Source: Lewinellaceae bacterium (GTDB lineage: Bacteria; Bacteroidota; Bacteroidia; Chitinophagales; Saprospiraceae). Taken from it: a stretch of DNA of 64,000 bases. Every line of letters starts with the position of its first letter. Position 1 is the first letter of the stretch. Position numbers and translations under genes: made by a program. Below, piece after piece: positions 24,922 through 33,745 of this stretch. The stretch spans positions 744,001 through 808,000 of the forward strand of contig JACJXZ010000001.1 in the NCBI GenBank assembly GCA_020636375.1, written 5' to 3'. Under the pieces are notes generated by a model that worked only from the letters and a program-made list of their open reading frames with translations, did no database searches and had not been told where the DNA came from.

Positions 24922-26211
24922 ATGGATAGCGCACAGATCATCGGAATTGCCCTCTTTTTGGGTGCCATCGGCGTTTTGCTGCTGATTGCTTTCCTCCAAT
25001 CCAACGTCGTCATCTGCAAGCCCAATGAAATTGTGATCATTTCCGGGCGCCAACGCAAAGGGCCCGACGGCCAGACCGTCGGCTACCGCATCCTCCGGGG
25101 AGGGCGCGGGTTCAAGTGGCCCTTTATCGAATCCGTCAGCCGCCTTTCGCTCAACACCCGGACGATCAAGGTCAACCTGGCAAAGGTGCTCTGCCAGGGC
25201 ATGATCCCCGTCGAAATAGAAGGCCGGGCCAATATCAAACTGGCAGGCCGCTCCGAGGAAGGCATGGAAAATGCGATCGAACGCTTCCTGGGAAAATCGG
25301 AAGACAATATCGACAAAACCGCCCAGCAGGTCATCGAAGGGAACCTGCGGGGTATCCTGGCAGCGTACAGCCCCGAGGCAGCGAACACCAAGCGGATCGA
25401 AGTGATGCGAACGACCCTGGAAGAAGCCCGCGCCGAATTGAAAACCCTGGGCCTCGTCCTGGATTCCTTCCAAATCCTGAGCATCACGGACGAGCATGGC
25501 CACCTGGAAGCCATCGGGCGCAAACGAAACGCCGAGGTGATCCGCGATGCGCGGGTAGCCGAAGCGATCGCCGAGGCCGAAGCCCGCCAGGTCACAGCCG
25601 AACAAAAGCGCCTGGGAAGAGAAGCCGAAGTCCGCTCCGAACTGGAAATCGTCAAAAAGGAAAACGAACTCTCGGTGACCCGGTTTTCCCTTCAGGGAGA
25701 AGAAAACAAAGCCAGCCAGGTGGCCGTTGTTGCCGGCGAGATCGCGCGCACAAAAGAGAAACTCCAGCTGGAAGGCCTGCGCGTCCAGCTGAGCGCCAAA
25801 AAACAGGAAGCTGAAGTGATCATTCCGGCCAAAGCGCGAAAGGAAGCTATGGAAATGGAAGCTCAGGGCAGCGCTTCCCGGATCCTTGAAGACGGGAAAG
25901 CTACGGCAAAAGCGGTCGAACTCATGCTGGAGCAATGGCAGGACGGGCAGGCCCACGACCTGTTCATGATCCGCATGCTGCCCGACCTGTTCGACAAGGC
26001 CACCCGGGTCATTGCCGACAACCTGCATATCGAAAAACTCACCATCCTGGACGGTGGCGACGGCGGGGATGGCATGCCCAACTACATCCAAAACCTGACC
26101 AATAGCGCAGTGACCTTAATCGAACAGCTGAAAAATGCTACGGGCGTAGACATTACCAACCTGGCCAAGGGAACTACCAAGGCCATTGAACTGCCTCCAG
26201 AGAAACGATGA
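24922..26211 (+). CDS. Flotillin-like SPFH membrane scaffold protein
   Basis: The 429-residue protein has an N-terminal span (IIGIALFLGAIGVLLLIAFL), then an SPFH domain (residues 30-190: NEIVIISGRQRKGPDG, NTRTIKVNLAKVLCQGMIPVEIEGRANI, EEARAELKTLGLVLDSF). A long Ala/Glu/Lys coiled coil runs from about residue 200 to 330 (AEAIAEAEARQVTAEQKRLG). The C-terminus contains Gly-rich and oligomerisation regions. Bacterial flotillins organise membrane microdomains. The PP2C phosphatase gene starts 1 nt after its stop, indicating co-translation and perhaps joint function at the membrane. Confidence 0.88.
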   Translation: MDSAQIIGIALFLGAIGVLLLIAFLQSNVVICKPNEIVIISGRQRKGPDGQTVGYRILRGGRGFKWPFIESVSRLSLNTRTIKVNLAKVLCQGMIPVEIEGRANIKLAGRSEEGMENAIERFLGKSEDNIDKTAQQVIEGNLRGILAAYSPEAANTKRIEVMRTTLEEARAELKTLGLVLDSFQILSITDEHGHLEAIGRKRNAEVIRDARVAEAIAEAEARQVTAEQKRLGREAEVRSELEIVKKENELSVTRFSLQGEENKASQVAVVAGEIARTKEKLQLEGLRVQLSAKKQEAEVIIPAKARKEAMEMEAQGSASRILEDGKATAKAVELMLEQWQDGQAHDLFMIRMLPDLFDKATRVIADNLHIEKLTILDGGDGGDGMPNYIQNLTNSAVTLIEQLKNATGVDITNLAKGTTKAIELPPEKR

Positions 26212-26212
26212 C

Positions 26213-27439
26213 ATGACCCTTGATTTGCTGACCCAGGTCCTGAAAAATTTCCAATTCTTTGAGGATTTCACGCTGGAAGAAATCCGGCACATCCTCTCTT
26301 TGAGCCAAATCCGGAACCTGGTGCCCGGAGATGTCCTCATTTACCCCGAGGTGCCCAACGACACCCTCTTCCTGGTAATCAGCGGAGAGCTTCGCATTAT
26401 CCTGGAAAAAGACGGCACGAAAATTTCAATACCCGTTGAGGTGGGCGAATGCCTGGGAGAAATGTCGATCATGATGGGCCGCCCTACCTCCGCCCTGGCC
26501 CTGGCCCACCATCCAAGCCAGATCCTCTGTATCCCCGAGCAGACCTTTTGGGATCACATTGCCATGACCCGCCAGGGCGTCCGCAACCTGATGAACATGA
26601 TGGCCCTGCGCCTCAACCGGACCAACCAGTCTCTGATCAGGAAGGTCGAAGAACAGCTGAAGTACCAACACCTGGAAAAAGAACTGGAGATCGCGGGAAA
26701 AATCCAGGCCAATATCGTTCCCAATGGGCAGAGGCTGTTTCCCCGCCGGCCGGAGGTCGACGCTTTCGCCCTGATGAACCAGGCCCGGGAAGTGGGAGGC
26801 GATTTCTACGATGCCCTGGTGCTGGATGACGAACATATTTACTTCGCCATCGGAGACGTTTCCGGGAAAGGAATGCCCGCAGCATTGTTCATGATGCGGG
26901 CATTCACTTCTCTTCGTTTGTTCATCAGCAATAATCCGGGATTTGAGAATGTGGTGCCCTCCGTCAACAACTGGCTGGCCGCCAATAACGAAGACATGAT
27001 GTTCGTCAGCCTCTTCGCAGGGGTGCTCAATATCCGCACCGGCGTCTTCCGCTATGCCAATGGAGGCCACAATCCCCCCTTCCTGGCCCTCGGCGGCGGC
27101 GGGTACCAGCTCATGGACCTGCCCAAGGGCACCCTCGTCGGCATTATGGCCCAAAGCCCGTTCCCCGTTGCCGAATTGCAGCTGAAACCCGGCGACTCCC
27201 TCCTCCTTTATACCGACGGAATTACAGAAGCCATGAATGCCGGCCGGGCCATGTTCGAAACGGAACGCATCCGGGAAACCCTCAACCGGGAGGCCCCCCA
27301 CTCTATGGAAGCCCTCGTCCTTTCCCTCGAATCCGCCGTGGAAACCTTCGTCGGCAATGCGCCGCAGCACGACGACTTTACTATTTTCGCCCTCCGGTAT
27401 CTGGGCCCCTCCGGCGCCCTTAATGCAAATAAGGCATAG
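26213..27439 (+). CDS. SpoIIE-type PP2C phosphatase with cyclic-nucleotide-binding-like domain
   Basis: The start at 26213, just after the flotillin stop, gives 408 residues. Residues 8-125 form a cNMP-binding-type beta-barrel (GDVLIYPEVPNDTLFLVISGELRIIL, VEVGECLGEMSIMMGRP). A short helix (KVEEQLKYQHLEKELEIAGKI) links it to a PP2C/SpoIIE domain with AREVGGDFYDA and AIGDVSGKGMPAALFM as metal-binding motifs, then YANGGHNPP and LLLYTDGITEA. Such enzymes dephosphorylate STAS anti-anti-sigma proteins; the likely partners are encoded on the other strand at 30910-31695. Its 3' end overlaps the next gene by 20 nt in convergent fashion. Confidence 0.9.
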   Translation: MTLDLLTQVLKNFQFFEDFTLEEIRHILSLSQIRNLVPGDVLIYPEVPNDTLFLVISGELRIILEKDGTKISIPVEVGECLGEMSIMMGRPTSALALAHHPSQILCIPEQTFWDHIAMTRQGVRNLMNMMALRLNRTNQSLIRKVEEQLKYQHLEKELEIAGKIQANIVPNGQRLFPRRPEVDAFALMNQAREVGGDFYDALVLDDEHIYFAIGDVSGKGMPAALFMMRAFTSLRLFISNNPGFENVVPSVNNWLAANNEDMMFVSLFAGVLNIRTGVFRYANGGHNPPFLALGGGGYQLMDLPKGTLVGIMAQSPFPVAELQLKPGDSLLLYTDGITEAMNAGRAMFETERIRETLNREAPHSMEALVLSLESAVETFVGNAPQHDDFTIFALRYLGPSGALNANKA

Positions 27440-28319
27440 TCTTTAACAACATGTCCAGCCGTTTCCCCCGGGGGCCGACGATATACACCCCCTGGTGGTT
27501 CCACACGTCCACCTGTTCGCCATCGCGGCGGAGCGCCAGGCAGTTGGAGGCTTCGACGATATGAAGGGCGGGGATCAGGTCGTAGGGGCGGGTGGGCCCG
27601 GTTTTCCAGGAGTTCACGTAAAAGGTCCCAGTTTTGGCCGCCTCGACCATCAGGAGCGAGGGCGAACCGCTCACCGATTTAAGCAGGGATATATCGCCCT
27701 GGTACCACAGGTCGAACAATCTTTCCAGGTAGGGCAGGGATTCGACAGAGGGGTGCAGGTTGACCAGTATCGGCTGGTCTTCCGACCGCTGGAACAAGGG
27801 CATTTTGTAAACTTCCAACGGCTGGTCGGCCGTCGGTATCTGGAATAACATGCTCTGCCCGCTCCCGATCCTGAAATACACATCGCTGGAAGACGGGACG
27901 CACACCAGCGAGAAAAGCGGAACCCGGTTTTTCAGCACGGAAAGCGTAATGGAATAGGTCTCAAAGCCGGAGAGAAAACTCCTCGTCCCATCGATAGGGT
28001 CGATCACGAACAGGAAGCCGCTGGTATCCGCATCGCCCCCTGATTCCTCCCCGAGGAACTGCGCCGGGGCATGGAACCGTTCCAGCGCGCTTTTGGCAAA
28101 ATGTTCCATTTCGAGTTCCAGAGCGGTCGTGGGCGACCCGTCGGCCTTCTCGGCTTCATCGATGGCATCTATCCTGAAGCGCCATTTCCGGATCATCTGG
28201 TAGAGATGGTGGGCGACGAAAATGCCGAACCTCGCCCATTCTTCCTGCATTTCCGGGTCTTTGCAGGGATCGATTTCTTTTGCGAACCCCTCCCTGATGA
28301 GTTGTAAATACTTCTCCAT
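27420..28319 (-). CDS. Inositol-monophosphatase-family phosphatase
   Basis: The 299-residue enzyme is of the Mg-dependent, Li-sensitive phosphatase superfamily. Metal-binding motifs are FLGEESGG (Glu91-Glu92) and VIDPIDGTRSF (Asp107, Asp110), with the C-terminal GPTRPYDLIPALHIVEAS. Family members act on inositol phosphate, 3'-phosphoadenosine phosphates or fructose bisphosphate; I cannot choose. It is the last gene of the RsbW-STAS-864 aa operon, its ATG overlapping the preceding stop as TAATG. The neighbour with a NUDT9-like domain hints at nucleotide or ADP-ribose metabolism. Confidence 0.85.
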   Translation of the reverse strand: MEKYLQLIREGFAKEIDPCKDPEMQEEWARFGIFVAHHLYQMIRKWRFRIDAIDEAEKADGSPTTALELEMEHFAKSALERFHAPAQFLGEESGGDADTSGFLFVIDPIDGTRSFLSGFETYSITLSVLKNRVPLFSLVCVPSSSDVYFRIGSGQSMLFQIPTADQPLEVYKMPLFQRSEDQPILVNLHPSVESLPYLERLFDLWYQGDISLLKSVSGSPSLLMVEAAKTGTFYVNSWKTGPTRPYDLIPALHIVEASNCLALRRDGEQVDVWNHQGVYIVGPRGKRLDMLLKTMPYLH

Positions 28320-30913
28320 TAAGCGGTTTTTTCTATGATGTTAACAATAAATTGGTCTCTGTGAATACCTTCGTCATAAAGATGCTGCACAGCTGATCTC
28401 AACAAGTTGGCATAACTCGGGTGGAGCCCGTTGATCAGCGAATGGTTGAGCAACTTCCACTGCAGGTCCTCCGAGCGGAGGCTCTGCTCAGGGCACTCGT
28501 GTTCAAGGAAGGCCAGAAAAGCCCTGGCTTCCACCCAGGCATGATCGGTTTGCCTGCAATCATAAAAATACCCCTCAAAAAGCTGCTTAAAGTAGCAAGA
28601 TTCCAGGTCAATATGTATTTTTTCCCGGGCTCTTTTCAGCGCTTCTTCAAAAGTTTCTCCCCGCCGGAAGTGGATGCAGATAATGTCGGATTCTCCCTCT
28701 TTTGTGTTGACGAGGCATTCGAGCTGGCCCACTTCTTTATTGTATAGCACCGGGCAGAGGAAAAGCATCGGATTGCTGCCCCACAACCAGAGGCTGCCGC
28801 GTCCGGCGATCCCCGTCCTGCCGCTGGGGTTCAAAGGTTTTCCATCGGCAGCGCGGATGTATTCCCTGCCCCAGTCGGTCATGTCCGGATACACCCACTC
28901 ATCCTCGGGATCGGTTTCGCCACGCGGATGGCCCTTCCGGCTGTTGTTCAGCACAGCGGGAGCTACGTAATAAGGAGGGTTGTACTCCTTGCATTCCACC
29001 TTCCAGTTGGCCATATCGATCGGGATGCGGTATCGCTCGGGGTAATCGTCCGGGCGTTCGCTCCGGATTTTGAGGTGAAAGTCGTCGCCAACCAGCAGGA
29101 AGACGAGGATTTCTACGGAAGCCAGCGCATACCATAACTGAACCGGCCCGCATTCCCCCTGCTGAAGCGTTTTGTCGAAGCTCAAAGTATGCAGGGCATA
29201 CCGGAGCAGGGCGATTTTGTACATCAGCCACTCTTCATCCTGCTGCAGGTGGCTGTAAGCCAACCGGAGTTTTCTTACGGGCAGATAGATTTTCTTGAAA
29301 CGAAGGTCCCAGGATACAAACTGCATTCCGGCCGGAAGCTCGCTGACAGGCGCGGGGATGCGGTTGTTGAGCAGGTACTCTTCCAGGCGTTGTAGTTTTG
29401 GCAGGTCCTGCTCTTCGAGGTTTTTCGTCAATACGAACTTGACATCGTTCTCCATTTTGGCAAAATCGACTGCGATAGGATGCAGGCCCGTGTGCGTCCA
29501 GTCGATCGTCCAGAGGTTGCCTTTGCTGTCTGCAATGATATTGGCCAGGTTCAGGTCGCCATGCGCAATGCACATTTCACAGAGCAGCACATCGTTGTTT
29601 TTCCGGATGGCGTCGAACAGTTTTTCCACTGCCTCGGCCGAAACGAAAATATCCCTGACCTCGTGTTTTCGGATATTGGCGAGATTGGCTTTCAACCACC
29701 TGGATTGCTGGGCCAAATGGAGTTTGAAATGGCGGTAGGGAGCGATATGGCGCTCCAGCTTGGTATTGGTGTAAATCCGTTCCGTCAACAACGAGAGGAT
29801 CTGGCCCAGTTTCTGGAGAAAATCATCCAGTGCGTAATCGTTTCCGGCTTTTTCCAGACATTCCTGCAGGGTCATTGGCGACCCCTCCATGGAAGCCAGT
29901 TCCATCCCTACGCCGGAGAAGCTGCCGGAGCTGACGGGAAAGGTCAAAGTGGGCACGTGTTTTCCCAGGAAGCTTTTCACCAGGTTGTACCCCTTTATTT
30001 CCAGCCGTATCGGATAGTGGTTGTCGATTTTGATGACCATGGGCTCGGTCCTGGAATTCCCCTGTTTGCCGTTGGCCAGAAAAAGGGCGCTTCCGCTGTA
30101 GCCCATCCCCATCACCTTCAGCCGGGCCTCCGTCCAGTGCATGCAAATGAACTCGATGATGTTCTTTTGAAACGCGTTCAGGCGGTTGCGGATCTCCTCC
30201 GGCTCGATATGGACGGATCGCAGGGCAAACCGGTCGAGGTAAGCCAAATCCTGCCCCATGTATTCAGACAATGCGGCCGTGCTGTTCAGCACCTGGATGA
30301 GGTGATCCGGGAACTGGAACTGGAGTGCCGAAAAATGGGCCTCCTTGTTGGCGCTGGCCAGGAAGTGCGAAAAGACCGCTACATGCCGGAAGCCGAACAA
30401 ATTGCGCAGGATGCTGGCTATTGAAAAAATCCTCCGCTCCGTATGGAACCCGATGAGCAAAAACCGGAGGCCGGATGAGCGGAAGGCCGCCGGGTTTAAT
30501 TCCAGGAGATCCACCCCGGCGAAGCCCAGAAGCGCTTGCCTCATTTCCTCGAAAGGGAAAGAAAGGCCCTGGTTGTTGATCACCCGGCCCGGCCCGGCCA
30601 GATTCTGAACGGGCTTGACGAGCTCCTCTCCCGTGGAGCCCTTGACGCAGTGGTTGCCCAGGCGTTCGAGCTGCTCTGTTCCGTTGCCGGTTTCCAGGAC
30701 GTAGTAATCTCTCAGGTATAAGACAAGGGCAGAGGCCTCTTTTTCCTGCCGGGCGAGAAAGGCCGCTACCGGCCCGGGCTCCGGGTCGTCCGCCCTGCCA
30801 AAAAGGCGCTCCGCTTCCATGAGCCCGATATGGACGTTGTTTTGCAGATACCGCTCCTGCAAACCGCAATAGTCGTTGACCAGATTATCTGCGAGGATGA
30901 CGGTTTTGATCAT
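28319..30913 (-). CDS. 864-residue fusion: isochorismatase-like, aminoglycoside-phosphotransferase-like and NUDT9-like regions
   Basis: Residues 1-205 resemble an isochorismatase/nicotinamidase fold (VLYLRDYY, HCVKGSTGEEL at 88-98) but lack the active Cys (GFHTERRIFS). Residues 255-560 look like an APH/choline-kinase-type kinase: GYSGSALFLANGK, then the catalytic loop AHGDLNLANII (His451) and TIDWTHTGLHPIAVDFAKME. Residues 640-830 match NUDT9/TRPM2 ADP-ribose domains: YNPPYYVAPAVL, then NPSGRTGIAGRGSL (from 695) and WGSN. The Nudix box at 743-765 is degenerate (ETFEEALKRAREK), losing key Glu residues, so binding rather than hydrolysis is likely. The ATG overlaps the STAS stop (ATGA). Confidence 0.7.
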   Translation of the reverse strand: MIKTVILADNLVNDYCGLQERYLQNNVHIGLMEAERLFGRADDPEPGPVAAFLARQEKEASALVLYLRDYYVLETGNGTEQLERLGNHCVKGSTGEELVKPVQNLAGPGRVINNQGLSFPFEEMRQALLGFAGVDLLELNPAAFRSSGLRFLLIGFHTERRIFSIASILRNLFGFRHVAVFSHFLASANKEAHFSALQFQFPDHLIQVLNSTAALSEYMGQDLAYLDRFALRSVHIEPEEIRNRLNAFQKNIIEFICMHWTEARLKVMGMGYSGSALFLANGKQGNSRTEPMVIKIDNHYPIRLEIKGYNLVKSFLGKHVPTLTFPVSSGSFSGVGMELASMEGSPMTLQECLEKAGNDYALDDFLQKLGQILSLLTERIYTNTKLERHIAPYRHFKLHLAQQSRWLKANLANIRKHEVRDIFVSAEAVEKLFDAIRKNNDVLLCEMCIAHGDLNLANIIADSKGNLWTIDWTHTGLHPIAVDFAKMENDVKFVLTKNLEEQDLPKLQRLEEYLLNNRIPAPVSELPAGMQFVSWDLRFKKIYLPVRKLRLAYSHLQQDEEWLMYKIALLRYALHTLSFDKTLQQGECGPVQLWYALASVEILVFLLVGDDFHLKIRSERPDDYPERYRIPIDMANWKVECKEYNPPYYVAPAVLNNSRKGHPRGETDPEDEWVYPDMTDWGREYIRAADGKPLNPSGRTGIAGRGSLWLWGSNPMLFLCPVLYNKEVGQLECLVNTKEGESDIICIHFRRGETFEEALKRAREKIHIDLESCYFKQLFEGYFYDCRQTDHAWVEARAFLAFLEHECPEQSLRSEDLQWKLLNHSLINGLHPSYANLLRSAVQHLYDEGIHRDQFIVNIIEKTA

Positions 30914-31254
30914 CGGCCTGTTTCGAAATTTTGCATGGCCTGTCCCTCCGATTCAAAGATATTGAATATCAGGCCGATCAGCCCCGTCATTTCAAAAACC
31001 TCCCGGATTTGTTCGTTGGGATTGAATATGCCCAGTTGCCCCTTTCCCAGAAGCTGTTTGGAAGTCGTCAGCAATACCCGCAGGCCGGCGCTGCTGATAT
31101 AATCGAGTTCGGAAAAATCCAGCAGCAACCGCGTTGCCCCTTCCTGAAGAACCTCCCTGAACAACACTTCCGCTTCAGAAGAGGTATTGGTATCCAAACT
31201 TCCGCGGATTCGCATGATCTTCACCCCCTCTTTTTCGTGGATTTGAATGTCCAT
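30910..31254 (-). CDS. STAS-domain anti-anti-sigma factor
   Basis: The 114-residue protein is like SpoIIAA/RsbV. It shows MRIRGSLDTNTSSEAEVLF, LLDFSELDYISSAGLRVLL with the phosphorylatable Ser region and the following Gly, and GQLGIFNPNEQIREVFEMTGL. In partner switching the unphosphorylated form binds the kinase and frees its target; the PP2C protein at 26213-27439 would remove the phosphate. It lies between the kinase gene (15-nt gap) and the 864-residue gene (4-nt overlap). Confidence 0.92.
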   Translation of the reverse strand: MDIQIHEKEGVKIMRIRGSLDTNTSSEAEVLFREVLQEGATRLLLDFSELDYISSAGLRVLLTTSKQLLGKGQLGIFNPNEQIREVFEMTGLIGLIFNIFESEGQAMQNFETGR

Positions 31255-31269
31255 TGAATATACATTTGC

Positions 31270-31695
31270 TTATTGTTGCCCAATGTGCTTAATTAAAGTA
31301 GTCTTGTTCCTGTGGCCAATCCGTTCATAAAAATAGCTATCCATCATGTTGCGCACCAGATGTATGCCCAGCCCTCCGACCGGCCTTTCGGCGAGATTCA
31401 GGTGGGGGTCCGGAGGCGCTACTTCAAAGAGGTTGAACGGAATGCCATCATCACTGATCTCGACGGTAACGGAAGGGGCCTGGTAAGTGACCTGGATTTT
31501 AATGATGTGAATGCCCTCATCCCGGAAAGCATAGGAAATGATGTTGTTCAACAACTCGTCGAAGACGGTGTTGAACTTTCTTCTGACGGGATCAGGAAAG
31601 CCGTTTTTACGGGAAAATTCGTTGAATTCGCTGTTCACGCGCTCAATTTCAGTATACCGGTTCTCCACTCGCAGTTCAAGAGTTAGGATGTCCAT
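31270..31695 (-). CDS. RsbW-like serine kinase (HATPase_c anti-sigma regulator)
   Basis: The 141-residue GHKL-type ATPase has the N box FDELLNNIISYAF, G1 box VEISDDGIPFN and G2 region RPVGGLGIHLVRNMMD. It would phosphorylate the STAS protein encoded next and bind an output partner. As many Bacteroidota lack sigma-B-like factors, the output may instead be the 864-residue protein in the same operon; that is inference. It is the first gene of the four-gene minus-strand operon. Confidence 0.9.
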   Translation of the reverse strand: MDILTLELRVENRYTEIERVNSEFNEFSRKNGFPDPVRRKFNTVFDELLNNIISYAFRDEGIHIIKIQVTYQAPSVTVEISDDGIPFNLFEVAPPDPHLNLAERPVGGLGIHLVRNMMDSYFYERIGHRNKTTLIKHIGQQ

Positions 31696-31783
31696 AATGC
31701 ATTTGTTCCGCGCCTCGGCTTTTTTCCCTCAAAATACAAAACTAATGGATTCCCAGAAAGGAATTGGCCCGAATAATGAGCTT

Positions 31784-31862
31784 GAACGGTTCGCATACAC
31801 GGTGTGGCCAGCTTTTGCCGGACATGACTGTTGTATGTATTGTTAGCTACTGTTGTACGGCG
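31784..31862 (-). repeat. attC-like imperfect palindrome (site 1)
   Basis: On the minus strand the site starts near CCGTACAACAG and ends ACCGTTCAAG. Inner arms CATAC/GTATG and a stem of GCCGG with CTGGC surround a short loop. It lies 3' of the higA gene. Compare sites at 32712, 38208 and 40308, which also have AAC near one end and CCGTT at the other. Confidence 0.4.
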
Positions 31863-31875
31863 CTCGCGCTTTCAT

Positions 31876-32235
31876 TCAGGCAATTTCAACCTCTTTGTCA
31901 ATCAATTCAATCTGAAGTTTTACTTTTGCTTTTAGGGCATCAAAGACTTTCATTATGGTTCCGATTGATACATTCTTTGTATTGTTCTCCAATTTAGAAA
32001 TCTGAGCTTTTTGTACTCCAATCAATTCGCCTAATTCTGATTGAGTTAAATTCCTTTCTTTCCTTATTCTCTTGATCATGTCCCCTATTAACTCCATCTT
32101 CAAATCCATTTCATATTCTTCTCTCTCCAGAGTTCCTCGTTTACCAATGAACTTGTCTTTTACCTCATCAAGGGTATATCGCTTCACCTTTTTTTTCGTC
32201 TCTGCCATTTTGATCTGGTTATTGTTCATCTTCAA
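31876..32235 (-). CDS. XRE-type helix-turn-helix antitoxin
   Basis: The 119-residue protein has a basic N-terminus followed by a classic XRE domain (RKERNLTQSELGELIGVQKAQISKLENN, then VSIGTIMKVFDALKAKV). It overlaps the end of the preceding RelE-like gene by 17 nt, giving toxin-then-antitoxin order as in HigBA. It should bind the toxin and repress the operon. The pair lies between two attC-like palindromes, which is where toxin-antitoxin pairs are often found in chromosomal integrons. Confidence 0.85.
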   Translation of the reverse strand: MKMNNNQIKMAETKKKVKRYTLDEVKDKFIGKRGTLEREEYEMDLKMELIGDMIKRIRKERNLTQSELGELIGVQKAQISKLENNTKNVSIGTIMKVFDALKAKVKLQIELIDKEVEIA

Positions 32236-32557
32236 AATATTCCTTCCTAATCTGTTCTGCCTTCTTTATTTCTGCTCCTGGGACTTTACTTGTTTTCTTT
32301 ACAATCCCATGAGTTGACACTACAAGTGTTTCTTTTTTATCCCTCTTATCCCAAAAAGCCAGTAACCTGTATTGGAGTTTTCGGTATTGAGTCCTGAATT
32401 CCCAAATTTCACTTGTCAGTTTCTTAAAAAGTTTGGGGTCATTCATATATCTGGATTTGTCAATATTGTAGATGATCTTCTCTCTTGCTTTCTCATCAAC
32501 AGCTTCCAGAAATTTCATCGCCTCTTCCAAAAAGATTACTTCATACTTGGGGTTCAT
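32219..32557 (-). CDS. RelE/HigB-type (Gp49-like) mRNA interferase toxin
   Basis: The 112-residue protein resembles phage Gp49/HigB toxins: VIFLEEAMKFLEAVDEKAREKI at the N-terminus, then SEIWEFRTQYRKLQYRLLAFW, and LVVSTHGIVKKTSKVPGAEI with the typical KKT..P and the following helix (AEQIRKEY). Such toxins cut mRNA on the ribosome. It is the first gene of the pair with the XRE antitoxin. Codon use is AT-rich compared with the flanking 26-31 kb genes, consistent with acquisition. Confidence 0.85.
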   Translation of the reverse strand: MNPKYEVIFLEEAMKFLEAVDEKAREKIIYNIDKSRYMNDPKLFKKLTSEIWEFRTQYRKLQYRLLAFWDKRDKKETLVVSTHGIVKKTSKVPGAEIKKAEQIRKEYFEDEQ

Positions 32558-32711
32558 CTTTTCCTATTGTGTTAATTCCCAAATTTACCCAAAAGTTTCC
32601 TTAAAAAGAAACTTTCTCAACCTTCTTTTTGGTTAACGTTTTTATTTCCAAATCAATCTCTAGAAAAGCTTGACTATCAATCATCAACAACTCATGAAAG
32701 CGCGAAGTGAC

Positions 32712-32779
32712 GGACAACGGCCCGCATAAATGGCGTGCGCCGCATAGGGCGGATGACCGTTTTATGCTGTGTTCGCGGC
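32712..32779 (-). repeat. attC-like imperfect palindrome (site 2)
   Basis: On the minus strand the arms are GCGAACACAGCATAAAACGG and CCATTTATGCGGGCCGTTG, pairing through GCATAAA/TTTATGC around a GC-rich centre. AAC lies at one end and CCGTT at the other. It lies just 3' of the vapC remnant and 5' of higB. Confidence 0.45.
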
Positions 32780-32791
32780 AGTCTTGCCTTG

Positions 32792-33366
32792 CTATCTTTT
32801 TTTTATTTTGGACTTGATTTCATCTAAATCTATTTCTAATAGGTCAATATACTCTTGATCCAAATGCCTAAAATCTTTATCAGTCGTAATCAATTTGGCA
32901 TTTAGTATCGATGCTGTCGAAGCTATCCATAAATCGTTTTTACCCATATTCCTTGATGTAAAACTAGCCCGCTTGTTTTCTAGTTTCCCTTGGCTATATG
33001 CGTCAATTTCCGCATATCTTTCTATTATCCTTTTGGCATTAATATCTGCTATTAATAATTTCTTTAGGGGGGTGGGTTAAATCCGTTGAAATTGCAGCGC
33101 ACATGGAGAGCGGACCTCCAGGTCCGCTGGATGGATCAACGGATTTAACCCACTACCTTCTTTAGAAGCCCTTCCAACTGGACTATCTTTTTTTCGCCCC
33201 ATTTTCTTTGGATAGCGATTGATTTGGCTTCCCCAATTGAAACAACTGAAATGAGCAAGGTATTTTCAGGCGAGAATAAGCTTAAACGTCTGTCTAATTC
33301 TTCTTTTAATCCGGACTGCCTCAAATAAATTAAAACTATATTGGTGTCAAGTAAATAATCCATCAA
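32792..33366 (-). pseudogene. vapC: VapC-type PIN-domain toxin split by an 88-bp mini-element
   Basis: The N-terminal part (33145-33366) reads MMDYLLDTNIVLIYLRQSGL with the PIN Asp and ends abnormally in KKVVG. The C-terminal part, in frame down to 32792, reads NMGKNDLWIASTASILNAKLITTDKDF, the other PIN acidic motifs. Removing 33070-33157 and one 8-bp duplication joins them as EGLLKKLLIADINAKR. The intact protein would be a PIN ribonuclease of about 160 residues. As interrupted, the toxin should be inactive, leaving its antitoxin gene intact. Confidence 0.88.
33070..33157. mobile_element. 88-bp MITE-like element in vapC
   Basis: The terminal inverted repeats contain GTGGGTTAAATCCGTTGA and its complement. 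A central hairpin AGCGGACCTCCAGGTCCGCT lies inside. Direct repeats TTCTTTAG at 33062-33069 and 33158-33165 flank it, an 8-bp target duplication. It has no coding capacity and needs a transposase from elsewhere. Confidence 0.85.
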
Positions 33367-33647
33367 TCAAGCATTGACAATAGTTCTTCAATTGACTCTT
33401 CAATGTCTAGTTCTTTCACTAATTTATCGAATTCTTCCTTCGATATTGGTTTGTACCCTTGTTCTTTTTTCAATTCCTCGATGGAAATTTCTTCTCTTAT
33501 CGGCTTAACTATGTCATGCCATTCTCTTTTTGCCCTTAGTTTTGCTAAATATTCTTCCAGCTCAATAAGCAGGCCTTCGTTATTGATGTCAGTTATTTCT
33601 TCAATCAGTTTATACTTCCTGTTAGCTAGGTCTTGAGTCATCGCCAT
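33363..33647 (-). CDS. Probable antitoxin of the VapBC-type pair
   Basis: The 94-residue acidic protein is all helical in look: LIEEITDINNEGLLIELEEYLAKLRAKREWHDIVKPI, then ISKEEFDKLVKELDIEESIEELLSMLD. There is no clear DNA-binding motif, but the size, acidity and ATGA overlap with the PIN toxin start mark it as the antitoxin; similar small proteins precede PIN genes in Bacteroidota. The toxin is broken, so this gene is now without its partner. Confidence 0.75.
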   Translation of the reverse strand: MAMTQDLANRKYKLIEEITDINNEGLLIELEEYLAKLRAKREWHDIVKPIREEISIEELKKEQGYKPISKEEFDKLVKELDIEESIEELLSMLD

Positions 33648-33745
33648 CGGTATTTGTTGTTAATCAACCACTTATGAAAAAACCAGTCATTTGCCTTGTT
33701 AATTTACGAGTTCTTTACAAATTTGTCAACTTATTTTCATCTGAT

